DNA of 55,169 nucleotides from an uncultured Ruminococcus sp. (lineage in GTDB: Bacteria; Bacillota; Clostridia; Oscillospirales; Ruminococcaceae). The stretch lies in the NCBI GenBank assembly GCA_900543105.1, contig UQQA01000004.1, forward strand, positions 1 to 55,169. Reading direction: 5' to 3'. A model generated the notes under the pieces. It worked only from the letters and a program-made list of their open reading frames with translations, was not told the origin of the DNA and made no database searches. The position numbers and the translations under genes were made by a program. Each line of letters starts with the position of its first letter. The first letter of the stretch is position 1. Below are positions 42,493-49,193 of this stretch, one piece after another.

Positions 42493-42509
42493 CGTGTCAC
42501 GGTGACACA
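42493..42509. promoter_or_regulatory. parS-like palindrome, copy 10
   Basis: CGTGTCAC-G-GTGACACA, one outer mismatch, 9 bases after the parA stop. Confidence 0.7.
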
Positions 42510-42517
42510 CTTCGCAT

Positions 42518-43294
42518 TCATACATTATCTTTTATAATTTCTTCCGCAAGCTGTCTGAATGCCTGTCCGAGGGAGCTGCTCTTATCAAATACACTGCTTT
42601 TCTGATTCATGATCGCCTTTTCTGTCTGTGCCGGACAATATGGAATTGCAGTTCTGAATGTGATACGGTCATACTCATCACGAATTGAATCGGCAAGTGA
42701 AACACTTACATTTGTGCGCTGCATTTTATTTAAAAGTATTCCGAGAACACGCAGATTTCGGTTCGTACTGTTATTGATGGAAGCAACCTTGTTCAGCATT
42801 TTGTCAAGACCCTCATAAGCATAAATTCCGCTTTCAACAGGGATAATTACATAATTGCTTGCGTTCATTGCATTGCTTGCAAGCAAGTCGAGAAGCGTTC
42901 TGCAATCAAGCAGTATGTAATCATATTCTGCGAATACGTCATTGCTCAGAATCCGCCTGAGAATGTAATTGCTGTCCTCATCATTTGCCATAGTGCTTGT
43001 GATGTTGGTGAGCATAGGCGAGGACGGTATGTAGTCGATACCGCTTCCATTATGACGAATTACGTCCGAAAGATTTGTATCAATATCAGCAACAGCATTG
43101 TAAATCAGTTCGGCAACTGTAAGCTTACCGTCCTTAATGTAGCCGAGGGTCCGGCTTGCGTTCTGCTGCTGGTCAAGGTCAATGACAAGAACCTTTTTGC
43201 CGAGCTGCACAAGACCTCCTGCAACGTTTACCGTGGTAGTGGTTTTTCCAACTCCGCCTTTTTCTGAACATACTGAAATTATCTTTGACATCAT
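42518..43294 (-). CDS. ParA family ATPase
   Basis: The 258-residue protein has the deviant Walker A motif SEKGGVGKTTTTVN (about 10-23) and Walker B-like DYILLDCRTLLD, with 'VIDLDQQQNASRTLG' typical of Soj/ParA. It probably works with the ParB encoded about 3 kb further on to partition the excised element or to steer regulation. GGGGGG precedes the ATG. The start overlaps the stop of the preceding gene. Confidence 0.9.
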   Translation of the reverse strand: MMSKIISVCSEKGGVGKTTTTVNVAGGLVQLGKKVLVIDLDQQQNASRTLGYIKDGKLTVAELIYNAVADIDTNLSDVIRHNGSGIDYIPSSPMLTNITSTMANDEDSNYILRRILSNDVFAEYDYILLDCRTLLDLLASNAMNASNYVIIPVESGIYAYEGLDKMLNKVASINNSTNRNLRVLGILLNKMQRTNVSVSLADSIRDEYDRITFRTAIPYCPAQTEKAIMNQKSSVFDKSSSLGQAFRQLAEEIIKDNV

Positions 43295-43611
43295 TATTCC
43301 CCCCGTTCTTTTGAACCTATTTTTTCAATGCTCTCAATGATTTTTTCAAGAACTTCTCGATTTTCATCTTTGCCCGAAATTCTCATAATATCAAGTGCAA
43401 AGTTCATTCCCTGAACAAATCCAAGATTCTGAGCAGAGTAAGCATATTCATTTATCTGAACTGTTAATTCATTTGCGGTTTCATCAATACACTTACCGTT
43501 TCTGAAAAATTCTTTCTTCCACATATTGTCGTTGTTACTCTCATAGTCCTCTTGATAGTCACACAAAATCTGCTGTAATTTTTTTAAAATGTCTGTGTTT
43601 TTATGCCCCAT
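43294..43611 (-). CDS. helical protein, unknown
   Basis: The 105-residue protein is acidic and largely helical (QILCDYQEDYESNNDNMW). It is coupled to parA by a one-base overlap. It may regulate or stabilise ParA. No family is recognised. Confidence 0.6.
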   Translation of the reverse strand: MGHKNTDILKKLQQILCDYQEDYESNNDNMWKKEFFRNGKCIDETANELTVQINEYAYSAQNLGFVQGMNFALDIMRISGKDENREVLEKIIESIEKIGSKERGE

Positions 43612-43644
43612 TTTAAATCCTCCCTATATATGATTAAAATTTTT

Positions 43645-43986
43645 TTATTTCTGCTTATTCACCTCACTTTTGAATAAGTCTGCCAAACACTCCGGCGATA
43701 AATTTGCGGCTTCGGCAAGTGTTCTGATTAGAGAAATCAAGTCAAGTATCTTATCAAAGTATAGTGCCTGAGCCTTTTCAGAACAGTTATCGGTAAGCAC
43801 ATAAAAATTAGCAGAATTGATTTTTACAATGTCTGCATCAATCAGACATTTGTAAATCGCACTCATCTGCCGTCCTGCATTATAATCTTTTGACCTGAGA
43901 CAGTCACCGGCTTTCTTTTCTCCTGACGTGATAGAAAAAATAATTTCATTCAGAACCTGTTCTTTTATTCCTATTTTAGTATTCAA
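43645..43986 (-). CDS. possible winged-helix protein, first gene of par operon
   Basis: The product has about 113 residues. TTG 43986 has AAAGGTG 6 bases upstream; GTG 43995 in the same frame is the alternative start. The pattern ITSGEKKAGDCLRS...GRQMSAIYKCLIDADIVKI resembles the wing-helix region of GntR-like regulators, but weakly. It is the first gene behind the dual-operator promoter, so it is a candidate autoregulator. Confidence 0.5.
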   Translation of the reverse strand: MNTKIGIKEQVLNEIIFSITSGEKKAGDCLRSKDYNAGRQMSAIYKCLIDADIVKINSANFYVLTDNCSEKAQALYFDKILDLISLIRTLAEAANLSPECLADLFKSEVNKQK

Positions 43987-44148
43987 GATATTCACCTTTC
44001 TGCTTTTGAGGACGGGGAAGTATAAAGCGAATACTTCTTAAATTGCTTGACTTTTTTAATATCAAGTACTGCCCCTTTTACGTTCTGTCTTTAAAAGTTG
44101 TAGCTGAAATTTACCGCTCCTCTCGGATTTAATTATACCCCCTCTCCC

Positions 44149-44199
44149 TATGTACATATTATAGCATAAGCCTAATAAAATAGCAATAGTATGTACATA
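44149..44199 (-). promoter_or_regulatory. promoter of par operon, flanked by twin operators
   Basis: Minus-strand TTGCTA (44186-44181), 17-base spacer and TATAAT (44163-44158). The palindrome TATGTACATA occurs just upstream (44190-44199) and just downstream (44149-44158), 41 bp apart (about four helical turns). This is a typical arrangement for cooperative repression. Confidence 0.75.
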
Positions 44200-44225
44200 T
44201 ATTTTTAATATTTAACTAAATACAC

Positions 44226-45581
44226 TTATTCAAGTTCGCCCTTGGATTTTTTGCGTTCATCTCGTTCAAGTTCAAAATATCTTTCAATTTTTTCCTTGGC
44301 AGTTTCCAATGAGTTAAGTGATTTTTTTATGTCATGATAGTTCTCAAGCAATGCTTCTCTCTGAGTTTCTTCTTCCGTAATTTTCATTTCGAGAACAGCT
44401 CTGTTGGGGAGGGTAGTACCTGTATATTTTTCCCTCAGCCATTCCTTGGAGGAATTAAAGATTGAAAGATCTTTACTGTGTTCACGCATGAATTTTTCTT
44501 TTGAAGATGATTTCAGAAATTCATCGTGAACCGCTTTCATTTCCCAATAGGTATTTAGCATTTTCAGAAGTTCTCTTTGTTCAATGATTGATGATTCATA
44601 ATCATTCAGTTTTTGAACAACATCAAATCTTTGGTCATACATATCCGATATTTTTTCATCAAGCTGCTCGACAGAACCAACTCCGTAATCGGACAGAAAA
44701 TTCAGTAACCGTGAAGCTTCCTGCATATTTTTTAAAGCTGCCCACCTGTTCAGACCTACAGCTTTATCGTCATTTATCTGATAAAATCCGGTATCTTTTG
44801 AGATGCTTGCAGTACGTTTTTTTACCTGTCGGTCAATACGTTTTTTTATCTGTTCAGGGTCGTAATACCAACCTAAACTTTTACGGCTGCACCTTGTAAA
44901 GCGTTCCTGTTCCTCAGCTCTGAATGACAATGAATGTCCTCTGATTTTGTATTCATAATTCATTTCGTTCTGCATTCTGTTCAGAAAATCATCAAAGCTG
45001 TCGGAAGTCATAACGCAACTGTCAATAGCATTTTTCAGCTTGCTCTTATATGAATTTTTCTTCATATCCTGAAGCCATTCATAGTAGCATTTTCCATAAC
45101 CCTTTTCAGGCATTTCAATGACGGATAATTTATTCTCTATGCAAATATCGTCACTTATTTTTCTTAACTGTTTCCATGCCGGATTATTCTTTCTGTCATG
45201 CTCCGTTCCAAAAGATAAGCCGTTCTCGAAATTCACTCCGCATATTATCAAATGGTTATGGATATGCCCACGATCTACATGAGTAGAGATAACATATTCA
45301 TACTTTCCTTTCAATAATTCGTCCGCAGTTTGTATTCCGATTCTATGCGCCTGTTCGGGTGTAACCTCGTCAGGCTTAAATGATTGTATGCAGTGATAAG
45401 CAAGATTCTTTCCGGAATAATGATGTTTGTTTCTTGTCTTTTCAAACTCTAAAAAAGCAGTCTGCTCAGAGCAAGCAAAAGATGAAACAAGAATTTTTTC
45501 ATCTGTCTTTTCGGGATTTGTAATATAAGCAATTGCTTTTTCAACCGTGCTTTTTATCGGGTGAATTTTCGTGTACGCCAT
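44226..45581 (-). CDS. MobP-type relaxase
   Basis: The 451-residue protein nicks oriT and pilots the strand into the recipient. Metal-binding motif III is STHVDRGHIHNHLIICGVN-like at residues 99-115 (HxDxxHxHNH). The N-terminal region (AYTKIHPIKSTVEKAIAYI) matches the relaxase (pfam03432) family. The catalytic tyrosine is probably an early Tyr, but it is not certain which (Tyr3 and Tyr19 are candidates). Residues beyond about 260 form coiled coils. mobC lies 5 bases upstream. Confidence 0.9.
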   Translation of the reverse strand: MAYTKIHPIKSTVEKAIAYITNPEKTDEKILVSSFACSEQTAFLEFEKTRNKHHYSGKNLAYHCIQSFKPDEVTPEQAHRIGIQTADELLKGKYEYVISTHVDRGHIHNHLIICGVNFENGLSFGTEHDRKNNPAWKQLRKISDDICIENKLSVIEMPEKGYGKCYYEWLQDMKKNSYKSKLKNAIDSCVMTSDSFDDFLNRMQNEMNYEYKIRGHSLSFRAEEQERFTRCSRKSLGWYYDPEQIKKRIDRQVKKRTASISKDTGFYQINDDKAVGLNRWAALKNMQEASRLLNFLSDYGVGSVEQLDEKISDMYDQRFDVVQKLNDYESSIIEQRELLKMLNTYWEMKAVHDEFLKSSSKEKFMREHSKDLSIFNSSKEWLREKYTGTTLPNRAVLEMKITEEETQREALLENYHDIKKSLNSLETAKEKIERYFELERDERKKSKGELE

Positions 45582-45585
45582 GCGT

Positions 45586-45966
45586 TTACTCCTCCGTCAC
45601 GTTCATGAAAAGCTTCATGATTTCAACTTGCTGTTTCATCATAGCTTCAACTTTTTCCTGTAGATCAAGCAGGTCTGCTTCGTAAAAATCGCTTGTTGAA
45701 TTGATACGCTTGGCAATCTGATTTATGTTCTTGGCAGCATTACTCATAAGGTAATTGTTCTTTCGGATCTCGTTTTCCAAATCCGAATAATCATACCTTA
45801 TACACTGTCCGTCAATCGCCATTTTCCGCAAATACGCTTCACGGTTTTTAATATGGAGCAAGTTCATTCGTGCCTGAATAAATTTCAGTTCTTCATCATC
45901 TACTCTGAAAAATATTCTTTTCTTTCGGGTTCTCTGACTTTCCTTTTTATCATTTTTTTCGCTCAT
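45586..45966 (-). CDS. mobC: MobC-like relaxosome accessory protein
   Basis: The 126-residue protein is basic at its N-terminus with a ribbon-like segment (KKRIFFRVDDEELKFIQARM) and ends in MobC-family helices (NAAKNINQIAKRIN). MobC binds oriT and assists the relaxase. ATG 45966 is chosen because GGAAAGGA lies just upstream; a longer frame from 46056 would cross the inverted repeats of the candidate oriT. Confidence 0.85.
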   Translation of the reverse strand: MSEKNDKKESQRTRKKRIFFRVDDEELKFIQARMNLLHIKNREAYLRKMAIDGQCIRYDYSDLENEIRKNNYLMSNAAKNINQIAKRINSTSDFYEADLLDLQEKVEAMMKQQVEIMKLFMNVTEE

Positions 45967-46017
45967 TATTTTTTCCTTTCCTGTCATCTCAGAGGGCTTG
46001 GGAAACCTCCCAAAAAT

Positions 46018-46185
46018 ATTTTCGATTTTATCGAAAATCGGCGAGTGGACACCCACTTGCGTTGCTTGCTATTTTAGAAACCAACTTCGTCCCCCTCTTG
46101 CAATGCTATAGCTTTACCCCACTGTATGCACCCCCATACTTTTACCCCCACACGCCCAATATAGGCAGGGGACGAATCCCTATAT
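46018..46185. other. candidate oriT region
   Basis: The leader of mobC holds several inverted repeats: ATTTTCGAT/ATCGAAAAT (46018-46026, 46030-46038), GCGAGTGG/CCACTTGC (46041-46048, 46053-46060), a GTATG/CATAC stem around a C-run, and ATATAGG/CCTATAT (46159-46165, 46179-46185). oriT of MobP-type elements commonly lies just upstream of mobC. The nick site is not identified. Confidence 0.45.
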
Positions 46186-46187
46186 AT

Positions 46188-46217
46188 ATTATAGTGAAAA
46201 ATGATGGTGTTTGTAAA
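46188..46217 (-). promoter_or_regulatory. promoter of mobC-relaxase operon
   Basis: Minus-strand TTTACA (46217-46212), 18-base spacer and TATAAT (46193-46188). Transcription would begin near 46181 and leave a leader of about 215 bases containing the inverted repeats. Confidence 0.65.
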
Positions 46218-46259
46218 TAGGAAACATTTTGTTAAAACAAAAAAATATATTTTGAAGTA

Positions 46260-46288
46260 TTTACATAACATTTGCTTTAAGGTATAAT
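46260..46288 (+). promoter_or_regulatory. promoter of sigma-like gene
   Basis: TTTACA (46260-46265), 17-base spacer and TATAAT (46283-46288). The start point falls near 46295, at the foot of the leader hairpin. Confidence 0.8.
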
Positions 46289-46295
46289 GAATATA

Positions 46296-46353
46296 GAAAG
46301 ATCTTCCATACTTTTTGCGGTTTGAACCGTAAATTTATTTTTGGAGGTCTTTC
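46296..46353 (+). promoter_or_regulatory. leader hairpin hiding the ribosome binding site
   Basis: GAAAGATCTTCCA (46296-46308) pairs with TGGAGGTCTTTC (46342-46353), 12 bp with one bulge. An inner stem TTTGCGG/CCGTAAA (46314-46320, 46327-46333) stacks inside. The closing arm contains GGAGG, the Shine-Dalgarno of the next gene. The whole leader is this structure, so translation should depend on its opening. Confidence 0.7.
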
Positions 46354-46356
46354 GCT

Positions 46357-46758
46357 ATGAGCAAAAGCAAAAAAGAATTCCGTCTTGAAGATGGTACTCC
46401 CGTAACGAGTACCGAAACAGTTTACAAAGCGTATGCGAGTAAACGAAATAAGGAACGTTATCTCAAACGCAGGCAGGCTGAATATGAAAAAATATCGCTT
46501 GACGATAACAGTGCATATGATATAGCTGCTGAGGATAACACAGAGGAGACGGTCGAGAAAGAACATGAAATTGCAATGCTCCGTCATGCTATCAAAACTC
46601 TGACCGTAAGGGAACAGGGTTTGATAATGGATTACTTTTTCAATGATTACTCCCTGAGAACCTTGGCAATCAAATACGGAGTAAGCCACACTAAAATCCA
46701 TTCTGAAATTGATTTCGCTTTATCCAAATTAAAGGACTACATAGTCAACAATGGATAA
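46357..46758 (+). CDS. sigma-70 region 4-like HTH protein
   Basis: The 133-residue protein has a basic N-terminus, an acidic middle, and a C-terminal sigma region 4-like helix-turn-helix (about 75-130, TVREQGLIMDYFFNDYSLRTLAIKYGVSHTKIHSEI). Proteins of this type sit just before the recombinase module in Tn1549/Tn916-related elements and are thought to activate excision or transfer. It has its own strong promoter and a structured leader. Confidence 0.8.
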   Translation: MSKSKKEFRLEDGTPVTSTETVYKAYASKRNKERYLKRRQAEYEKISLDDNSAYDIAAEDNTEETVEKEHEIAMLRHAIKTLTVREQGLIMDYFFNDYSLRTLAIKYGVSHTKIHSEIDFALSKLKDYIVNNG

Positions 46759-47229
46759 AGCGTAAAATTATGCACTATACCAAATCTTTATTAACTTTCT
46801 GTTAAATAGGCATAATTTCAATTACAGTCGCTTGAAAATTTCACTATTTATTATAGAGGAGAGAAAATTTATCCTCTTTAATACATACAGTATCTTGAAA
46901 ATTTAATATCGAACATTTACAGAGTACATAAAATCATTTCGGTGTCCGCCAAGATCTCCTGTTCCGTTGGGAAACGCAACAAACCATGATGAACCATTAC
47001 GGTGAAATTAAGGAATGAGCGACAGCCACGCTTTGCTTACGATTCACGTCAATGAATCGGAACGGCAGCCGAAAGATTTGTATAATGATACTTCCGCATT
47101 GAACGCCTCACCGCATTGTGCGGCTCACCCACAAGCATGGGAAGAAGCATTGCATTTGCATTGACTTATGATAGCAGCATGACGAGCTGTTTCTCTGTAT
47201 TGTTCAAATCTTACGTTAGGAGTTTGGTT
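46759..47229. other. gap before tnpW; a small frame only
   Basis: This 470-base stretch shows no confident gene. It contains an imperfect palindrome TTAACTTTCTGTTAA near 46791 and the uncertain 49-codon frame described separately. Similar non-coding DNA is usual upstream of tnpW/tnpX modules and may hold recombinase-binding or control sites. Confidence 0.4.
47015..47164 (+). CDS. 49-residue His-rich small frame, doubtful
   Basis: ATG 47015 to TGA 47164 gives a 49-residue product that ends HCAAHPQAWEEALHLH, rich in His. Its ATGA overlaps the TGA of a tiny preceding frame, suggesting coupling. AAGGA is directly at the ATG with no spacing. It could be chance. Confidence 0.25.
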   Translation: MSDSHALLTIHVNESERQPKDLYNDTSALNASPHCAAHPQAWEEALHLH

Positions 47230-47394
47230 ATGAAAGAAAACAATAACAATGAATGTGTCAGCAGTAAGTATGAGATTGATGACAGTACATTTTATGTTAA
47301 GTCAATCTTTTCCTCCGACAAACCAAAAGAAGTTGCAGAGAAGATAGAAAAGCTTATTAAAGCGGAAATTGATACTATTGCAATAAAAATTTAA
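47230..47394 (+). CDS. TnpW-like transposon protein
   Basis: The 54-residue protein (core YEIDDSTFYVKSIFSS and 'EKIEKLIKAEI') matches the TnpW family, a short beta-hairpin plus helix protein encoded next to serine recombinases of Tn4451/Tn1549-type elements. ATG 47230 is chosen because AGGAG lies 8 bases upstream; a longer frame starts at 47116. Its function is unknown, perhaps as an accessory of excision. Confidence 0.75.
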   Translation: MKENNNNECVSSKYEIDDSTFYVKSIFSSDKPKEVAEKIEKLIKAEIDTIAIKI

Positions 47395-47409
47395 CTTTTG
47401 TCCGCAGCC

Positions 47410-47458
47410 AACAAAAGAAAGTATATGTTATAATTTGTTTGTACAATTTTCTTTTGTT
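47410..47458 (+). promoter_or_regulatory. recombinase promoter within an inverted repeat
   Basis: An extended -10 TGT-TATAAT (47426-47434) lies between perfect 11-bp arms AACAAAAGAAA (47410-47420) and TTTCTTTTGTT (47448-47458). The arms could be an operator or a recombinase-binding site that controls tnpX. Confidence 0.6.
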
Positions 47459-47482
47459 TGACTGCATAGGAGGAATTTTATC

Positions 47483-49102
47483 ATGTATCAGTCAAACAAC
47501 CATTCGACTTACGCAGCACTGTACACTCGCTTCTCTCGTGATGAACCCGATGGTGAAAGCAACAGCATTGCAAATCAAAAGAAATTGTTGCTGAACTATG
47601 CACACAGCAGAGGGATAGTCAATACAAAATTTTTTGTTGATGACGGTTTCACCGGAACGAATTTTAACAGACCTGATTTTAAGGCAATGATCGCTGAATG
47701 TGAATCAAAAAAAATCAGCACAATAATCGTTAAAGATATGTCACGTTTAGGTCGTAACTATCTTATGGTCGGTTATTATACTGAAATTTATTTTCCTGAA
47801 AATAACATTCACTTCATTGCTATAAATGATGATGTCGATTCGGTAAAGGGTGACAACGAATTCACACCATTCAGAAATATTATGAATGAATGGTACGTCA
47901 AGGACACGAGCAAAAAAGTAAAGTCTGTCATTCATAATAAAGGAATGTCGGGAGAGAGAATTTGCAACAATGTTATTTATGGATACAAACATAATCCCGA
48001 TAATCCAAAGGAATGGATCGTTGATGAAGAAGCTGCTCAGAATGTCAGGACAATCTTCCAACTGTTTCTGAACGGAAAGGGAACTTCTCAGATAGCAAAG
48101 TATCTTCATTCCGAGAAAATCCTTGTTCCGTCTGTTTACGCAAGGGAACATGGAAAAATCTCTGCAAGGGCAACTCCTGCCGATCCTTGCCTTTGGGACA
48201 GCAAAACCATTAGGGAAATGCTCAAACGCCAAGAGTATGTAGGAGATACGGTCAATTTCAAAACAAAAAAAGTATCGTATAAGAGCAAGAAAAAAATATA
48301 TTTGGATAAAAGTGAATATGTTATTTTTCCTGATACGCAAGAACCGATTATTGACCGTGACACATACGAACGTGTTCAAAAAATAATGGAGAGCAGAAAA
48401 AAAGTGCCGATAGTCAGAGAGCCTGATCCTTTAGGCGGCTATATTTTTTGTGCTGATTGCGGCAGCAGAATGTACATTACAAGAAGCACTGTTTTTCCGA
48501 AAAAGAATTGCTATCATTGCGGCAGATATAAACGTTCATCGGAACTTTGCTCATCACACTACATAAGAGAATGTGTTATCAATCAGCTAATACTGAATGA
48601 GCTTCAAAAAGTTTTTTCTATCGTCAAAAATGATAGAGAAAGATTCTTGAATGTTGCCATTCAGAGCTATGCGAACAGAACGTCTTACGATGTGAAAAGA
48701 CTTCGCAAAGACAAGCAACTCTGTGAGCAAAGAATACAGGAACTTGATGTTCTTATCAAGAAAATTTTTGAGCAGTCTGTTCTTGGAACTCTGAGCAAGG
48801 AACGTTTAGCAACTTTAGCCGCCGGATATGAAAGCGAGCAAGCAGAAATAAAAAATAAGCTGTCTGCAATATCGAAAGAAATCGAAATCACAGACAGCAA
48901 ACAGCTTAATGCTGACAGATTCATTGCTATTGTAGATAAATACACAAACATTGATTCCCTTACTCCTGAGATCATGTCGGAGTTCATCGACAAAGTGTTG
49001 GTGCATAAACCAATATACGATGGGAATAACAAAAGACATCAGACCATTGAAATTTATTTCAATGGAATAGGTGCATTCGACTACGATAGCTGCAATTCAT
49101 AA
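47483..49102 (+). CDS. large serine recombinase (TnpX type)
   Basis: The 539-residue enzyme excises and integrates the ICE. The resolvase domain has the nucleophile Ser at about residue 18 in LYTRFSRDEPDGESNS. The recombinase domain follows (about 160-290). A zinc ribbon is seen in FCADCGSRM...CYHCGRYKRS...C (about 315-360). A coiled coil precedes the C-terminal DUF4368-like segment (HKPIYDGNNKRHQTIEIYFN). This architecture is that of TnpX/TndX recombinases, which cross over at a GA dinucleotide. AGGAGG precedes the ATG. Confidence 0.95.
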   Translation: MYQSNNHSTYAALYTRFSRDEPDGESNSIANQKKLLLNYAHSRGIVNTKFFVDDGFTGTNFNRPDFKAMIAECESKKISTIIVKDMSRLGRNYLMVGYYTEIYFPENNIHFIAINDDVDSVKGDNEFTPFRNIMNEWYVKDTSKKVKSVIHNKGMSGERICNNVIYGYKHNPDNPKEWIVDEEAAQNVRTIFQLFLNGKGTSQIAKYLHSEKILVPSVYAREHGKISARATPADPCLWDSKTIREMLKRQEYVGDTVNFKTKKVSYKSKKKIYLDKSEYVIFPDTQEPIIDRDTYERVQKIMESRKKVPIVREPDPLGGYIFCADCGSRMYITRSTVFPKKNCYHCGRYKRSSELCSSHYIRECVINQLILNELQKVFSIVKNDRERFLNVAIQSYANRTSYDVKRLRKDKQLCEQRIQELDVLIKKIFEQSVLGTLSKERLATLAAGYESEQAEIKNKLSAISKEIEITDSKQLNADRFIAIVDKYTNIDSLTPEIMSEFIDKVLVHKPIYDGNNKRHQTIEIYFNGIGAFDYDSCNS

Positions 49103-49144
49103 ACAGTGGCTTCGTAGAGTGACTTCAACACCCCTTGACCCCTG

Positions 49145-49164
49145 CAAGCCTTTGAAAAGGCTTG
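49145..49164. repeat. inverted repeat with central GA, candidate attR core
   Basis: CAAGCCTTT-GA-AAAGGCTTG is a perfect palindrome with GA at its centre, 43 bases after the recombinase stop and 30 bases before the chromosomal gene. TnpX-type enzymes recombine at GA. No T-run follows, so it is a poor terminator. Confidence 0.45.
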
Positions 49165-49193
49165 ATCTAAACTTTAGTTTGTTTTCATTTTCG

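Larger units (their letters stand above)
1..49190. mobile_element. Tn1549-type integrative conjugative element
   Basis: The span contains a complete set of ICE functions: replication-initiator-like genes, coupling protein, VirB4, VirB6-like, PrgI and Maff2 channel proteins, topoisomerase III, relaxase and MobC, ParA/ParB, and a large serine recombinase at the right edge. The gene order matches the Tn1549/CTn family of Firmicutes. The right end must lie between the recombinase stop (49102) and the mannanase stop (49194). The left end is not identified and may be outside the window, so position 1 is only the window edge. Codon use and GC change visibly after 49.2 kb, in agreement with this boundary. 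Confidence 0.9.

Noticed and set aside
48350..48366. CCGTGACACA half-site inside the recombinase gene
   Set aside because: Only one half of the palindrome is present and it lies in coding sequence (DRDTY), so it is probably chance.
49145..49164. Inverted repeat after the recombinase considered as a terminator
   Set aside because: Neither strand has a T-run after the stem, so the attachment-site reading is preferred.
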